This document shows positions 1 through 4,776 of a stretch of 6,059 nt of DNA, one piece after another. The notes below the pieces were generated by a model. It was given only the letters and a program-made list of their open reading frames with translations. It searched no databases and had not been told where the DNA came from. Each line of letters starts with the position of its first letter. Positions within the stretch are counted from its first letter, which is position 1. The DNA lies in NCBI GenBank assembly GCA_001779455.1, contig MFKE01000016.1, positions 25,784-31,842 of the forward strand, read 5' to 3'. Origin of the DNA: Candidatus Gottesmanbacteria bacterium RIFOXYB1_FULL_47_11. Its GTDB lineage: Bacteria; Patescibacteriota; Microgenomatia; UBA10105; UBA927. The position numbers and the translations under genes are program-made.

Positions 1-681
1 AAAGTACGTCTGACCATCGAGTCGGATGAACCGGCAACGATGACCATTTCCAAGAAAGGCCCGGGAGAGGTGACAGCGGCAGATATCGAAGCTCCCGCGG
101 GGGTTACCATCGTGAATCGTGATTTAATATTGGCGCATATTTCTGATAAAAAGGCGAGTCTTGAAGTCACATTGACCGCCGAAAAAGGTATGGGATACGT
201 ATCGGCTGATGAACGGCACTACAATGAAGTAGGCGTCATGTCCGTGGATTCGCTTTTTTCCCCGGTCGTGCGGGTCAATTATCGGGTGGACGCCACGCGT
301 GTCGGTCGTATGACAAATTTAGACCGTCTGGTTATGGAGATCTGGACAGACGGTACGATAAACGCGCTTGATGCACTTAAGTCTGCAGCAAAAACGCTTG
401 TTTCATACTTTATACAGGTGTATGAACCCAAAACAGTCGGCGCGGTTGAGGATGTTGCCTTGACACCGACGGTTTCGGATGAAGTTTTGAAAATGCGCAT
501 CGAAGAGCTGGATATCCCGACGCGCATTGTGAATGCACTTGCAAACAGTGGCATAGAGACAATCGGTCAGCTGTTGGGTACGCCGCGCGTAGAACTTATG
601 AAAATTAAAAATCTGGGTGCGAAATCCATTATGGTTGTGGAGGAAAAACTCCGCGAAAAGGGTGTAGCACTAGCGGTATAA
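1..681 (+). CDS. rpoA: DNA-directed RNA polymerase subunit alpha, 5'-truncated by the window edge
   Basis: The frame is open from base 1 and ends at TAA 679-681, giving 226 visible residues. By comparison with E. coli RpoA (329 aa) roughly the first 85 residues lie outside the window. Alpha dimerises to nucleate RNA polymerase assembly, and its C-terminal domain contacts DNA and activators. Visible are the end of the N-terminal domain (VTAADI near fragment residue 24, the GMGYV segment, YSPV-like LFSPVVRVNYRV, and TNLDRLVMEIWTDGTI), a short linker, and the helix-hairpin-helix C-terminal domain from about residue 160. DNA-contact positions equivalent to E. coli R265, N268, G296, K298 and S299 are kept (fragment R175, N178, G206, K208, S209), while those matching C269 and E302 are Ala and Val. 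It ends 3 bp before rplQ, the usual rpoA-rplQ order. The ATG at base 40 is internal, not the start. Confidence 0.97.
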   Translation, partial: KVRLTIESDEPATMTISKKGPGEVTAADIEAPAGVTIVNRDLILAHISDKKASLEVTLTAEKGMGYVSADERHYNEVGVMSVDSLFSPVVRVNYRVDATRVGRMTNLDRLVMEIWTDGTINALDALKSAAKTLVSYFIQVYEPKTVGAVEDVALTPTVSDEVLKMRIEELDIPTRIVNALANSGIETIGQLLGTPRVELMKIKNLGAKSIMVVEEKLREKGVALAV

Positions 682-684
682 TAT

Positions 685-1089
685 ATGCGGCATTCTGTAT
701 TTGGTCGAAAATTATCACGAACCAAAAATGAGCGCAGGCGTCTTCTGCAGGGTTTGGCGCGGGATCTGGTTATCCATAGCTCTATCCGTACAACGCTCGC
801 CAAAGCCAAGGCTGTTCAGTCGTATGTGGAAAAGTTGGTGACACTTGCAAAGAAGGGGTCAGTTAAGGAGGTAGAAAAAATACTTGCGAGTAAAGATATA
901 GAAAAACTGTTGAACGCGGATGCAAAAACCCGGTTTGCCGGCAGGACAAGCGGATTCACCCGCATCGTCAGACTTGGTAAACGGCTCGGTGACGCAACAG
1001 AAGAAGTATTTTTGCAGTTTGTCGATGATAAAATTCAAGAGGCTCCCAAGCCGCCAAAGAAACTTAAGACCGTTAAGAAACTAAAATAA
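685..1089 (+). CDS. rplQ: 50S ribosomal protein L17 (bL17)
   Basis: This 134-residue protein is bL17, a large-subunit protein found only in bacteria that binds 23S rRNA. The N-terminus MRHSVFGRKLSRTKNERRRL matches the family start (MRHRKSGRQLNRNSSHRQ in E. coli), followed by the LVIHSSIRTTLAKAKAVQ segment and the RFAGRTSGFTRIVRLGKRLGD core. The length is close to E. coli bL17 (127 aa). A Lys/Pro-rich tail (about residues 118-134) extends past the conserved fold and is probably flexible and rRNA-facing. The start lies 3 bp after the rpoA stop with no Shine-Dalgarno motif, so translation is probably coupled to rpoA. Stop is TAA. Confidence 0.97.
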   Translation: MRHSVFGRKLSRTKNERRRLLQGLARDLVIHSSIRTTLAKAKAVQSYVEKLVTLAKKGSVKEVEKILASKDIEKLLNADAKTRFAGRTSGFTRIVRLGKRLGDATEEVFLQFVDDKIQEAPKPPKKLKTVKKLK

Positions 1090-1090
1090 T

Positions 1091-1504
1091 ATGACGACAT
1101 CAACAAAAATATCAGAGATGACGCGCACCTGGCATCTGATTGATGTAAAAGGAAAAACGCTCGGGCGCATCGCCACGGAGATAGCAACCAGGCTTATGGG
1201 TAAATCTAAAAAAAATTACGTCCGGAATATGGACTGCGGTGACCACGTGGTTGTTATCAACGCAGCACATTTTACCGTCACGGGAAGAAAAGATAAAGAA
1301 AAGCTATACGGGAATTATTCGGGTCATCCGGGCGGACTTAAGCAGAAAGCGCTGTGGCAGGTGAAAATGGAAAAGCCGACCGAACCCATCCGGCATGCGG
1401 TGTGGGGGATGCTCCCGAAAAATAAATTGAGAGCAAGACTTGTGACCCGTCTTTGGATTTATCCGGAAGCAGACCATCCGTATAAAGATAAATTTAATAC
1501 ATAA
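1091..1504 (+). CDS. rplM: 50S ribosomal protein L13 (uL13)
   Basis: This 137-residue protein is uL13, an early-assembling 23S rRNA-binding protein. Family landmarks are present in order: WHLIDVKGKTLGRIATEIA (about residues 14-32), the GDHVVVINAAHFTVTGRK strand-loop (50-67), YSGHPGGLK (76-84) and AVWGMLPKNKLRARLVTRL (103-121), ending in a short acidic/aromatic tail. E. coli L13 has 142 aa. Only one base separates its ATG from the rplQ stop, and no SD motif precedes it. An alternative ATG at 1118 (Met10) sits just before the conserved TRTWHLID segment, so the first nine residues are the least certain part. It pairs with rpsI downstream, as in most bacteria. Confidence 0.97.
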   Translation: MTTSTKISEMTRTWHLIDVKGKTLGRIATEIATRLMGKSKKNYVRNMDCGDHVVVINAAHFTVTGRKDKEKLYGNYSGHPGGLKQKALWQVKMEKPTEPIRHAVWGMLPKNKLRARLVTRLWIYPEADHPYKDKFNT

Positions 1505-1506
1505 CT

Positions 1507-2001
1507 ATGGATAAACAAAAAACCGAAGATAAAAAAGAAAAAGAAGAGGTAGTTACGGCACCCAAAGAACCGTCATATTACGAAGCAGTGGGACGGCGCA
1601 AAACGGCATCTGCGCGCGTCCGTTTGTATGTCGTGAAGGACGAGCCTCTTACTATTAAAAATATAATTGTTGAAAAAGGCGGCATCATCGTAAACGGCAA
1701 GCCGGTCGAGAAATTTTTTCCCGGAGAAGTCTACAAGAAAAAGTATATGGAGCCGTTCCGGACGACCAACACCCTGAGCAGATTTGCCGTGTCCGTGGTG
1801 ACAACCGGCGGCGGACTTGACGGACAACTGACTGCTACAATCCACGGGATGTCCCGCGCGCTGTGTCTGGTAGATAACGAAAAATTCAGACCCATCCTCA
1901 AAAAACGGGGATTCTTAACCCGCGATCCGCGTGCCAAGCAGCGGAGGAAAGCCGGCTACGCAGGCAAGGCCCGTGCTCGCAAGCAATCTCCGAAACGGTA
2001 G
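1507..2001 (+). CDS. rpsI: 30S ribosomal protein S9 (uS9) with charged N-terminal extension
   Basis: This 164-residue protein is uS9 of the small-subunit head, whose C-terminal tail reaches the P-site tRNA anticodon stem-loop. The core begins at YYEAVGRRKTASARVRLYV (about residue 24) and includes VNGKPVEKFFPG, VTTGGGLDGQLTATIHGMSRAL and FLTRDPRAKQRRKAGY. The family is usually about 130 aa. The extra length is a Lys/Glu-rich N-terminal extension of about 20 residues plus a short insertion near residues 45-55. The C-terminus reads ARKQSPKR where E. coli has RPQFSKR: the terminal Lys-Arg is kept but the Phe is gone. It starts two bases after the rplM stop without an SD. Stop is TAG. It is the last gene of the visible plus-strand operon. 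Confidence 0.96.
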   Translation: MDKQKTEDKKEKEEVVTAPKEPSYYEAVGRRKTASARVRLYVVKDEPLTIKNIIVEKGGIIVNGKPVEKFFPGEVYKKKYMEPFRTTNTLSRFAVSVVTTGGGLDGQLTATIHGMSRALCLVDNEKFRPILKKRGFLTRDPRAKQRRKAGYAGKARARKQSPKR

Positions 2002-2004
2002 TTC

Positions 2005-2032
2005 TTGACGTAATTAAATAACGTTATATAAT
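2005..2032 (+). promoter_or_regulatory. sigma70-type promoter directly after rpsI
   Basis: TTGACG (2005-2010) and a perfect TATAAT (2027-2032) are separated by 16 bp, beginning 3 bp after the rpsI stop. A 10-bp perfect palindrome, ATAACGTTAT (2018-2027), fills the end of the spacer and could be an operator or chance. The predicted transcription start is about 2039. No plus-strand gene follows: transcription would meet two hairpins and a terminator within about 50 nt. The hexamers are clear, but activity is inferred. Confidence 0.6.
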
Positions 2033-2038
2033 AGGTAT

Positions 2039-2087
2039 TGGGAACGAAGTATTTCGTTCGCAAAAGGGAGCGTCAGCTCCTTTTTTG
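2039..2087 (+). ncRNA. candidate ~50-nt two-hairpin transcript
   Basis: If the promoter at 2005-2032 is active, its RNA would hold a perfect 7-bp hairpin (GAACGAA 2042-2048, loop GTAT, TTCGTTC 2053-2059), a short A-rich linker and the terminator hairpin with its U tract. No ORF of note fits. It could be a small RNA, a terminated leader left behind after its downstream gene was lost or displaced, or an inactive promoter-like sequence. No known RNA family was recognised. Confidence 0.3.
2062..2087. terminator. intrinsic terminator between convergent rpsI and DUF3800 genes
   Basis: GGAGC (2067-2071), loop GTCA (2072-2075) and GCTCC (2076-2080) form a GC-rich stem, extended by A:T pairs on both sides and followed by six T (2081-2086). 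It ends plus-strand transcription from the rpsI operon and from the promoter at 2005-2032. On the minus strand the T run is shorter (TTTT), so termination that way is probably weaker. The DUF3800 stop codon lies in the loop. Confidence 0.8.
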
Positions 2088-2921
2088 TTGGGGGATAGAT
2101 GGAATAATATCCAAGCTTAATATTTTTCGTTCAAGGAATTGTTTGGTTATAAAATGGTCAGTCCGTGTATTGTGATTCGGAACGAAGTAATCATATACGG
2201 GATAAGTGATTAGGTCCGCAATTTGGAGCCCGAGGTGGTTTTGAGATTTTCTAATTATTAACAAATCTGTTATATATTGCCTTAATTCGTTTCCACTAAG
2301 AGATCCCGCGCCAGATCTTTGGAAATTATAAAATGCATCCAATAACTCCTTATCTTCTTTTTCTCCTCTTGCTTCAGCGATAATTAAACCCCGCTTTCGT
2401 CCCTCTTTTAGATAGTTATAAAATTTACCGAGAATGACTTTAAGTGTAAATACATACAAATTTATATTTCTTGGTTGAGATGGACGACTCATGTTGGGTT
2501 TAATTCTTCTAATTTGCGCTAATTTATTATCGGGAAAAATTCCAAAATCTAATGCCAATTGATGCTTATCAACAAAACATGCAATGATATGAGGTTTGAC
2601 ATGCGATAAATAATTATTTAGGTTATCTATAAGACTTCGCCTTTTGTTTTTATTCGTTCCTAAATAAGCAAATTTTCCAGAGTTATTTAATATTTCACTA
2701 TAATGAAAGGGGATATAATTTCCTGCAAAGCACCTATATTGGATTCTTCTACCAGTTACATTAACTTCGGGATAGTCAGCTCCGTGGATTATCACGCCGC
2801 AAATACCAAAATGTCTTCTTGTCGGGGCGCCTTTTATTTCTGCTCTGGATTTAGCATATAACTCAGAGAGATTAGGAGAGTCGTGTTCATCCAGACACAA
2901 AAAATCGTATGAGACCTTCAT
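2073..2921 (-). CDS. DUF3800-like protein, AT-rich
   Basis: This 282-residue protein resembles the DUF3800 family, whose members are thought to have an RNase H-like fold; the substrate is unknown. Supporting segments are an N-terminal strand with paired acids (FLCLDEHD, D11/E12), the FHYSEI segment (72-77), IIAEARGEKED (180-190, E183 and D190) and a C-terminal GLQIADLITYPVYDY (231-245, D236). The acids are spaced as expected for a metal-binding site, but catalysis is inferred. There is no signal peptide or membrane segment. Its ATG follows a good SD (AAGAGGA, 2926-2932) and lies 28 bp downstream of the recA stop on the same strand with no hairpin between, so co-transcription with recA is likely. 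Two 60-bp stretches I counted have about 27% and 32% GC, against about 52% in recA, suggesting acquisition by transfer. Stop is TGA, inside a terminator loop. Confidence 0.75.
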   Translation of the reverse strand: MKVSYDFLCLDEHDSPNLSELYAKSRAEIKGAPTRRHFGICGVIIHGADYPEVNVTGRRIQYRCFAGNYIPFHYSEILNNSGKFAYLGTNKNKRRSLIDNLNNYLSHVKPHIIACFVDKHQLALDFGIFPDNKLAQIRRIKPNMSRPSQPRNINLYVFTLKVILGKFYNYLKEGRKRGLIIAEARGEKEDKELLDAFYNFQRSGAGSLSGNELRQYITDLLIIRKSQNHLGLQIADLITYPVYDYFVPNHNTRTDHFITKQFLERKILSLDIIPSIPQQKRS

Positions 2922-2949
2922 GTTATCCTCTTACCTTTTGTTAAATGTC

Positions 2950-3984
2950 TTATTCTTCCTCTTCCACTCCCATGGCGACTTTGGTTGCGGCGCGGCCTTC
3001 TTTGACCACTTTCCAAATCGCGTCGGTGATTTCTTTCACCACTTTGGAATTTTCTTTGAGATAGAGTTTTGCTGCTTCACGTCCCTGACCGAGCATCTGA
3101 GTTCCGTATTTCAGAAACGCACCGGATTTCGTCAGGATATTAAACTCCAGTCCCACGTCGATAAGCCCGCCTTCCTGCGATACGCCGTCATGCATCACAT
3201 CAAACTCCGCAAACCGGAACGGGGGAGAGACTTTGTTTTTCACAACCCGCACGCGGTGACGGCTGCCGATCACTTTATCGCCGTCTTTCAGTGATTCGAT
3301 TTTCCGTGAATCCATGCGGACGCTGGAATAAAATTTCAGTGCCATGCCGCCGGTTGTGGTTTCCGGGTTGCCGAACATCACGCCGATTTTTTGGCGCAGT
3401 TGATTGGTGAATATGACAACTGCTTTACTCCGGGAAATAACCGCAGTGAGTTTCCGCAGTGCCTGGGACATAAGGCGCGCGTGGACTCCCATCATACTGT
3501 CTCCCATTTCTCCTTCGATTTCTGCCCTTGGCACCAGAGCGGCTACTGAATCGATGACGATAATGTCCACGCCGCCTGAACGGATAAGCGTTTCGGCAAT
3601 TTCAAGCGCCTGCTCGCCGGTGTCCGGTTGGGAAATAAGGAGATCATCAAGTTTTACGCCCAGAATTTCCGCCCACTGCGGATCAAGTGCGTGTTCCGCA
3701 TCAATAAATGCTGCGGTGCCGCCACCCTTTTGCGCCTCCGCAATCGTTGATAAACAGACAGTTGTTTTTCCGGATGCTTCGGGTCCGTAGATTTCAACTA
3801 TTCTCCCGCGGGGGAGTCCGCCGACGCCCAGGGCCAAATCCAGAGGAAGTATGCCGGTCGGGATGACATCAATTGCCATGTGTGCACTCTTTTCTCCGAG
3901 TTTCATGATGGAACCTTTGCCGTATTGTTTCTCGATTTGTTCCATCGCGAGTTTAATTGCTTGAACTTTTGCATCGACTGGCAT
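2950..3984 (-). CDS. recA: Recombinase RecA
   Basis: This 344-residue protein is an intact RecA, the ATP-dependent recombinase that forms filaments on single-stranded DNA and catalyses strand exchange (E. coli 353 aa). Visible are the N-terminal polymerisation helix (about 5-25), Walker A GPEASGKT (67-74), the catalytic Glu in IDAEHALDP (E97), Walker B IIVID (141-145), the L1 loop EGEMGDSMMG (157-166), the switch Gln (Q195) leading into L2 (QKIGVMFGNPETTTGG, 198-213), and an acidic C-terminus (EEEE). No key residue is missing and no intein is present. The ATG follows AAAGGAA (3989-3995 complement), about 5 nt upstream. It is divergent from tRNA-Pro/recX and leads into the DUF3800-like gene. 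No LexA-type box (GAAC-N4-GTTC or CTGT-N8-ACAG) is visible upstream, so SOS control is not supported. Confidence 0.98.
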   Translation of the reverse strand: MPVDAKVQAIKLAMEQIEKQYGKGSIMKLGEKSAHMAIDVIPTGILPLDLALGVGGLPRGRIVEIYGPEASGKTTVCLSTIAEAQKGGGTAAFIDAEHALDPQWAEILGVKLDDLLISQPDTGEQALEIAETLIRSGGVDIIVIDSVAALVPRAEIEGEMGDSMMGVHARLMSQALRKLTAVISRSKAVVIFTNQLRQKIGVMFGNPETTTGGMALKFYSSVRMDSRKIESLKDGDKVIGSRHRVRVVKNKVSPPFRFAEFDVMHDGVSQEGGLIDVGLEFNILTKSGAFLKYGTQMLGQGREAAKLYLKENSKVVKEITDAIWKVVKEGRAATKVAMGVEEEE

Positions 3985-4029
3985 ATAGTTCCTTTCTTGT
4001 GGGCAAGCCTGAAGAATTCATCCCATTTT

Positions 4030-4057
4030 TACATAAAAGATGATAGAATACAAGCAA
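4030..4057 (-). promoter_or_regulatory. possible recA promoter (weak match)
   Basis: On the minus strand TTGCTT (complement of 4052-4057) and TATGTA (complement of 4030-4035) are 16 bp apart. The -35 match is moderate and the -10 match poor, so this is only the best candidate in the short recA upstream gap. An imperfect dyad around GAATTC (4011-4022) sits between it and the recA SD and might be an operator. The candidate overlaps the divergent tRNA promoter. Confidence 0.3.
4041..4049 (+). promoter_or_regulatory. extended -10 promoter for tRNA-Pro and recX
   Basis: TGATAGAAT fits the extended -10 pattern TG-N-TATAAT with one mismatch. Spacing puts the transcription start near 4056, about 7 nt before the tRNA. 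No good -35 hexamer lies at 16-18 bp, which extended -10 promoters can tolerate. Transcription would run through the tRNA directly into recX. Confidence 0.45.
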
Positions 4058-4062
4058 TCAAT

Positions 4063-4136
4063 CGGGGTGTGGCGCAATTGGCTAGCGCATTCGCATGGGG
4101 TGCGAAAGGCTGCTCGTTCAAGTCGAGTCACCCCGA
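4063..4136 (+). tRNA. tRNA-Pro (anticodon GGG)
   Basis: A full cloverleaf folds by hand. The acceptor stem is CGGGGTG (4063-4069) with CACCCCG (4129-4135), 7 of 7 pairs. The D stem is GCGC/GCGC (4072-4075, 4085-4088). The anticodon stem is TTCGC/GCGAA (4090-4094, 4102-4106) around loop ATGGGGT, with anticodon GGG at 4097-4099 and G37. The variable loop is 5 nt, and the T stem is 4112-4116 with 4124-4128 around TTCAAGT. The C1-G72 pair and A73 are proline identity features, and the A32-U38 loop pair is also seen in E. coli tRNA-Pro(GGG). CCA is not encoded (CTA follows), so it must be added enzymatically. It reads CCC and CCU codons. Confidence 0.96.
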
Positions 4137-4139
4137 CTA

Positions 4140-4601
4140 ATGGATAACCCATATTACGAACGACTGATAAATGCTGCCATCAGATTTGTTTCCTTCCGGC
4201 CCAGAAGCGAACACGAGCTTCGGGAGTTTTTGCTGAAGAAGCCGAATCACCAAGACATTGAGAAAGTTATTCTGCGGATGCGGGAGCTGGGATATGCGGA
4301 TGATGAAAAGTTTGCTTCCTGGTGGGTCCAGCAGCGGACGGCCTTCAGGCCCAAGGGAAACCGGGTCATTACCATGGAGCTTAAAGCCAAAGGGGTGGCG
4401 GATGAGGTGATAGCCTCAGCTTTGGCCTCCAGAGGCTCTGAGAGCCTCCTGGCAGCCGCCAGGCAGGCTGTGGCAAGGAAGATGCCTCTCTGGAGCAAAC
4501 TACCCAATATGGCCCGCAGGAAGAAGATCTATGACTACCTGGGCAGGCGCGGTTTTGACGGCGCGACTATCGGCAAACTCATTGACGGAGGCGCGGATTA
4601 A
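4140..4601 (+). CDS. recX: Regulatory protein RecX
   Basis: This 153-residue protein is RecX, a helical-repeat protein that binds RecA filaments and modulates them (inhibition in most studied bacteria). The N-terminal YERLINAAIRFVSFRPRSEHELREFL aligns directly with the E. coli start region, and LGYADDEKFASWWVQQR is the second family block. The C-terminal block YDYLGRRGFDGATIGKLI completes it (E. coli 166 aa). The start at 4140 is chosen because it gives the normal family N-terminus. The frame is open further upstream only through the tRNA, to a TAG at 4083-4085, and the ATG at 4095 lies in the anticodon loop. There is no SD: the start lies 3 nt past the tRNA. It is divergent from recA rather than downstream of it. 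A CpG-poor, GC-rich stretch occupies 4381-4500. Stop is TAA. Confidence 0.92.
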   Translation: MDNPYYERLINAAIRFVSFRPRSEHELREFLLKKPNHQDIEKVILRMRELGYADDEKFASWWVQQRTAFRPKGNRVITMELKAKGVADEVIASALASRGSESLLAAARQAVARKMPLWSKLPNMARRKKIYDYLGRRGFDGATIGKLIDGGAD

Positions 4602-4610
4602 GAGTACAAT
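4582..4610 (+). promoter_or_regulatory. sigma70-type promoter for rny, overlapping the recX 3' end
   Basis: TTGACG (4582-4587) and TACAAT (4605-4610) are separated by an optimal 17 bp; each hexamer has one mismatch. The -35 lies in the last recX codons and the -10 just after the stop. The predicted start is about 4617, giving rny a leader of about 160 nt. The same TTGACG hexamer is used by the promoter after rpsI. No other good promoter was found between the terminator and rny. Confidence 0.6.
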
Positions 4611-4663
4611 ACCCATTAGTATTTTTGATTATTTGGAGATTGGAATAGCAATTCTGGTGGATT

Positions 4664-4711
4664 ATGTATTTTGATAAGTTTCCCTACATGTCTACACCGT
4701 TCGCCGCATAA
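4664..4711 (+). CDS. possible 15-codon leader peptide
   Basis: ATG at 4664 opens MYFDKFPYMSTPFAA, ending at TAA 4709-4711. GGTGG (4656-4660) lies 3 nt before the ATG, closer than an ideal SD. Five of the 15 residues are aromatic. The stop codon falls in the loop of the downstream terminator, so a ribosome completing the peptide would cover the 5' arm of the stem. ORFs this short arise often by chance, and nothing shows that it is translated. Confidence 0.15.
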   Translation: MYFDKFPYMSTPFAA

Positions 4712-4724
4712 ATGCGGTTTTTTT
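4703..4724 (+). terminator. intrinsic terminator between recX and rny
   Basis: CCGCA (4704-4708) pairs with TGCGG (4713-4717) around loop TAAA, with a possible G-U pair outside, followed by seven T (4718-4724). It lies about 100 nt past the recX stop and 52 nt before rny. It may end tRNA-recX transcripts, or act as an attenuator for the rny promoter at 4582-4610. Confidence 0.75.
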
Positions 4725-4764
4725 GCTGCTTTTTCCATTCCCTGAATTATCAATTGTTTCATAG

Positions 4765-4770
4765 AAAGGA
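4765..4770 (+). promoter_or_regulatory. Shine-Dalgarno site fixing the rny start
   Basis: AAAGGA lies 6 nt before the ATG at 4777. An in-frame TAG at 4762-4764 just upstream rules out a longer N-terminus. Together they fix the start and show that no N-terminal membrane segment is encoded. Confidence 0.85.
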
Positions 4771-4776
4771 TTACCT

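Larger units (their letters stand above)
4617..4776 (+). promoter_or_regulatory. rny: rny 5' leader containing a terminator (possible attenuator)
   Basis: The stretch between recX and rny has no full-size gene. It holds the predicted transcription start, a weak A/T-rich hairpin (GAAT 4643-4646, loop AGCA, ATTC 4651-4654), a 15-codon ORF and an intrinsic terminator, then about 50 nt to the rny SD. Unless another promoter exists, rny expression needs read-through of the terminator. The alternative is that the terminator simply ends recX transcripts and a weak promoter in 4725-4760 serves rny. No known riboswitch class was recognised. Confidence 0.4.

Noticed and set aside
279..1937. Minus-strand open frames opposite rpoA, rplQ and rpsI
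   Set aside because: They overlap conserved ribosomal and polymerase genes in antisense and have no independent support.
2041..2189. GGAACGAAGTA repeated at 2041-2051 and 2179-2189
   Set aside because: An 11-base match is expected a few times by chance in 6 kb; the second copy is inside the DUF3800 gene and lacks the hairpin partner.
2920..3790. Plus-strand open frames opposite recA (2920-3294 and 3404-3790)
   Set aside because: They are antisense shadows of an intact, highly conserved recA and show no recognisable domain or convincing start.
4011..4022. GAATTC-centred dyad as a LexA or other operator for recA
   Set aside because: It has mismatched flanks, fits neither common LexA consensus and is short enough to be chance.
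4095..4139. A longer recX beginning at the ATG at 4095
   Set aside because: That ATG is in the tRNA-Pro anticodon loop; the extra residues match nothing in RecX, while the start at 4140 gives the normal N-terminus.
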